From NCBI GenBank assembly GCA_002353555.1, contig DEJO01000007.1:1-57220 (forward strand): DNA of 57,220 bases, written 5' to 3'. The DNA comes from Prevotella sp. UBA2746 (GTDB lineage Bacteria > Bacteroidota > Bacteroidia > Bacteroidales > Bacteroidaceae). A model generated the notes under the pieces. That model had not been told where the DNA came from. It was given only the letters and a program-made list of their open reading frames with translations, and did not search any database. The position numbers and the translations under genes are program-made. Below, one piece after another: positions 56,937 through 57,220 of the stretch. Positions within the stretch are counted from its first letter, which is position 1. Every line of letters starts with the position of its first letter.

Positions 56937-57220
56937 ATGAAAAGACTTTTATTCTTAACTGCCTGCTTGATGATAACCCTGTTATCATTTGCGCACGACT
57001 TCGAGGTTGAAGGTATCTATTACAAAATTACATCATCATCAAAACCATATACCGTTGAAGTAACATTTCAAGGAAAATCATATAGCGAGTATACCAATGA
57101 ATACACTAGTTCAGTAACGATTCCGGAGTCTGTCACCTATAGCGGTAAGACATATAGTGTGACGAGCATCGGCAGTTATGCGTTCTATGATTGCAGAGGT
57201 CTGACCTCCGTCACCATCCC
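56937..57220 (+). CDS. BspA-like leucine-rich-repeat surface protein, 5' part
   Basis: Runs off the right edge; 94 complete codons are seen. Signal peptide MKRLLFLTACLMITLLSFAH, then DFEVEGIYYKITSSS and VTIPESVTYSGKTYSVTSIG, leading into the first repeat SYAFYDCRGLTSVTIP. This is the BspA (treponemal-type LRR_5) pattern, with the usual N-terminal cap. Such proteins mediate attachment to host proteins or other bacteria in Prevotella and Tannerella. Not seen whole, so anchor and sorting signal are unknown. Confidence 0.87.
   Translation, partial: MKRLLFLTACLMITLLSFAHDFEVEGIYYKITSSSKPYTVEVTFQGKSYSEYTNEYTSSVTIPESVTYSGKTYSVTSIGSYAFYDCRGLTSVTI

Overview
The window looks like a chromosomal segment of a Bacteroidales bacterium, most likely Prevotella or a close relative. 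Three things point there. Many genes carry the Bacteroidetes-type promoter (TTTG, about 19-20 bp, TAnnTTTG) and lack strong Shine-Dalgarno sites. Family content fits (DUF3256, DUF5715, DUF1573, OmpP1/FadL porin, dipeptidyl peptidase IV, NADP-type glutamate dehydrogenase, a BspA-like repeat protein at the right edge). Intergenic DNA holds AATTGACAATT tracts and GC-rich hairpins that I associate with this order. No rRNA, tRNA, CRISPR array, transposase or integrase was recognised.

Layout. 0-8 kb: a minus-strand type I restriction-modification operon read hsdM, a DUF1016-family PDDEXK protein, hsdS, hsdR. 8-18 kb: htpG, a small lipoprotein, pepD, a 64-residue membrane protein with a Skp/OmpH-like lipoprotein, nth, a DUF2461 protein, valS, a DUF3256 protein. 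18.4-24.6 kb: a possible small RNA, then a nucleoside permease, a bifunctional-nuclease-domain protein and rsmE, followed by a lipoprotein and an ABC ATPase/FtsX-type permease pair. 24.6-31.7 kb: DUF1573 protein, nagB, a membrane transporter, an SGNH hydrolase, phoH, a FadL-type porin and an AraC regulator. 31.9-41.9 kb: DUF5715 protein, SH3 protein, DPP IV, gdhA, ispE, truA, a DMT transporter, an OmpA-like lipoprotein and mtgA. 41.9-47 kb: pcrA-type helicase, lepA and a Crp/Fnr regulator. 47-52 kb: two tandem long-chain acyl-CoA ligase paralogues and a LolC/E-type permease. 52.2-55.2 kb: an FMN reductase, MBOAT acyltransferase and SGNH-like protein in a tight operon. 55.2-57.2 kb: a gene-poor stretch, an AT-rich DUF2971 gene and the start of a BspA-like surface protein.

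Most of the genes are ordinary; the unusual material is between them. Three intergenic arrays (about 8.06, 29.1 and 38.3 kb) share one architecture: a 17-bp near-palindromic core plus a 5-bp linker, giving a strict 22-bp period, with a different core sequence at each locus and, in two of them, cores present in both orientations. The two acyl-CoA ligase genes each carry the same 66-bp control region: two 25-bp palindromes with TGCACAAA/TTTGTGCA arms, centres 41 bp apart, covering the -33 and -7 elements. Other signals are a possible ~65-nt small RNA at 18.44 kb, a perfect 11-bp-arm palindrome holding a promoter element and the truA start codon, and several genes whose promoter lies so close to the start codon that the mRNAs should be leaderless.
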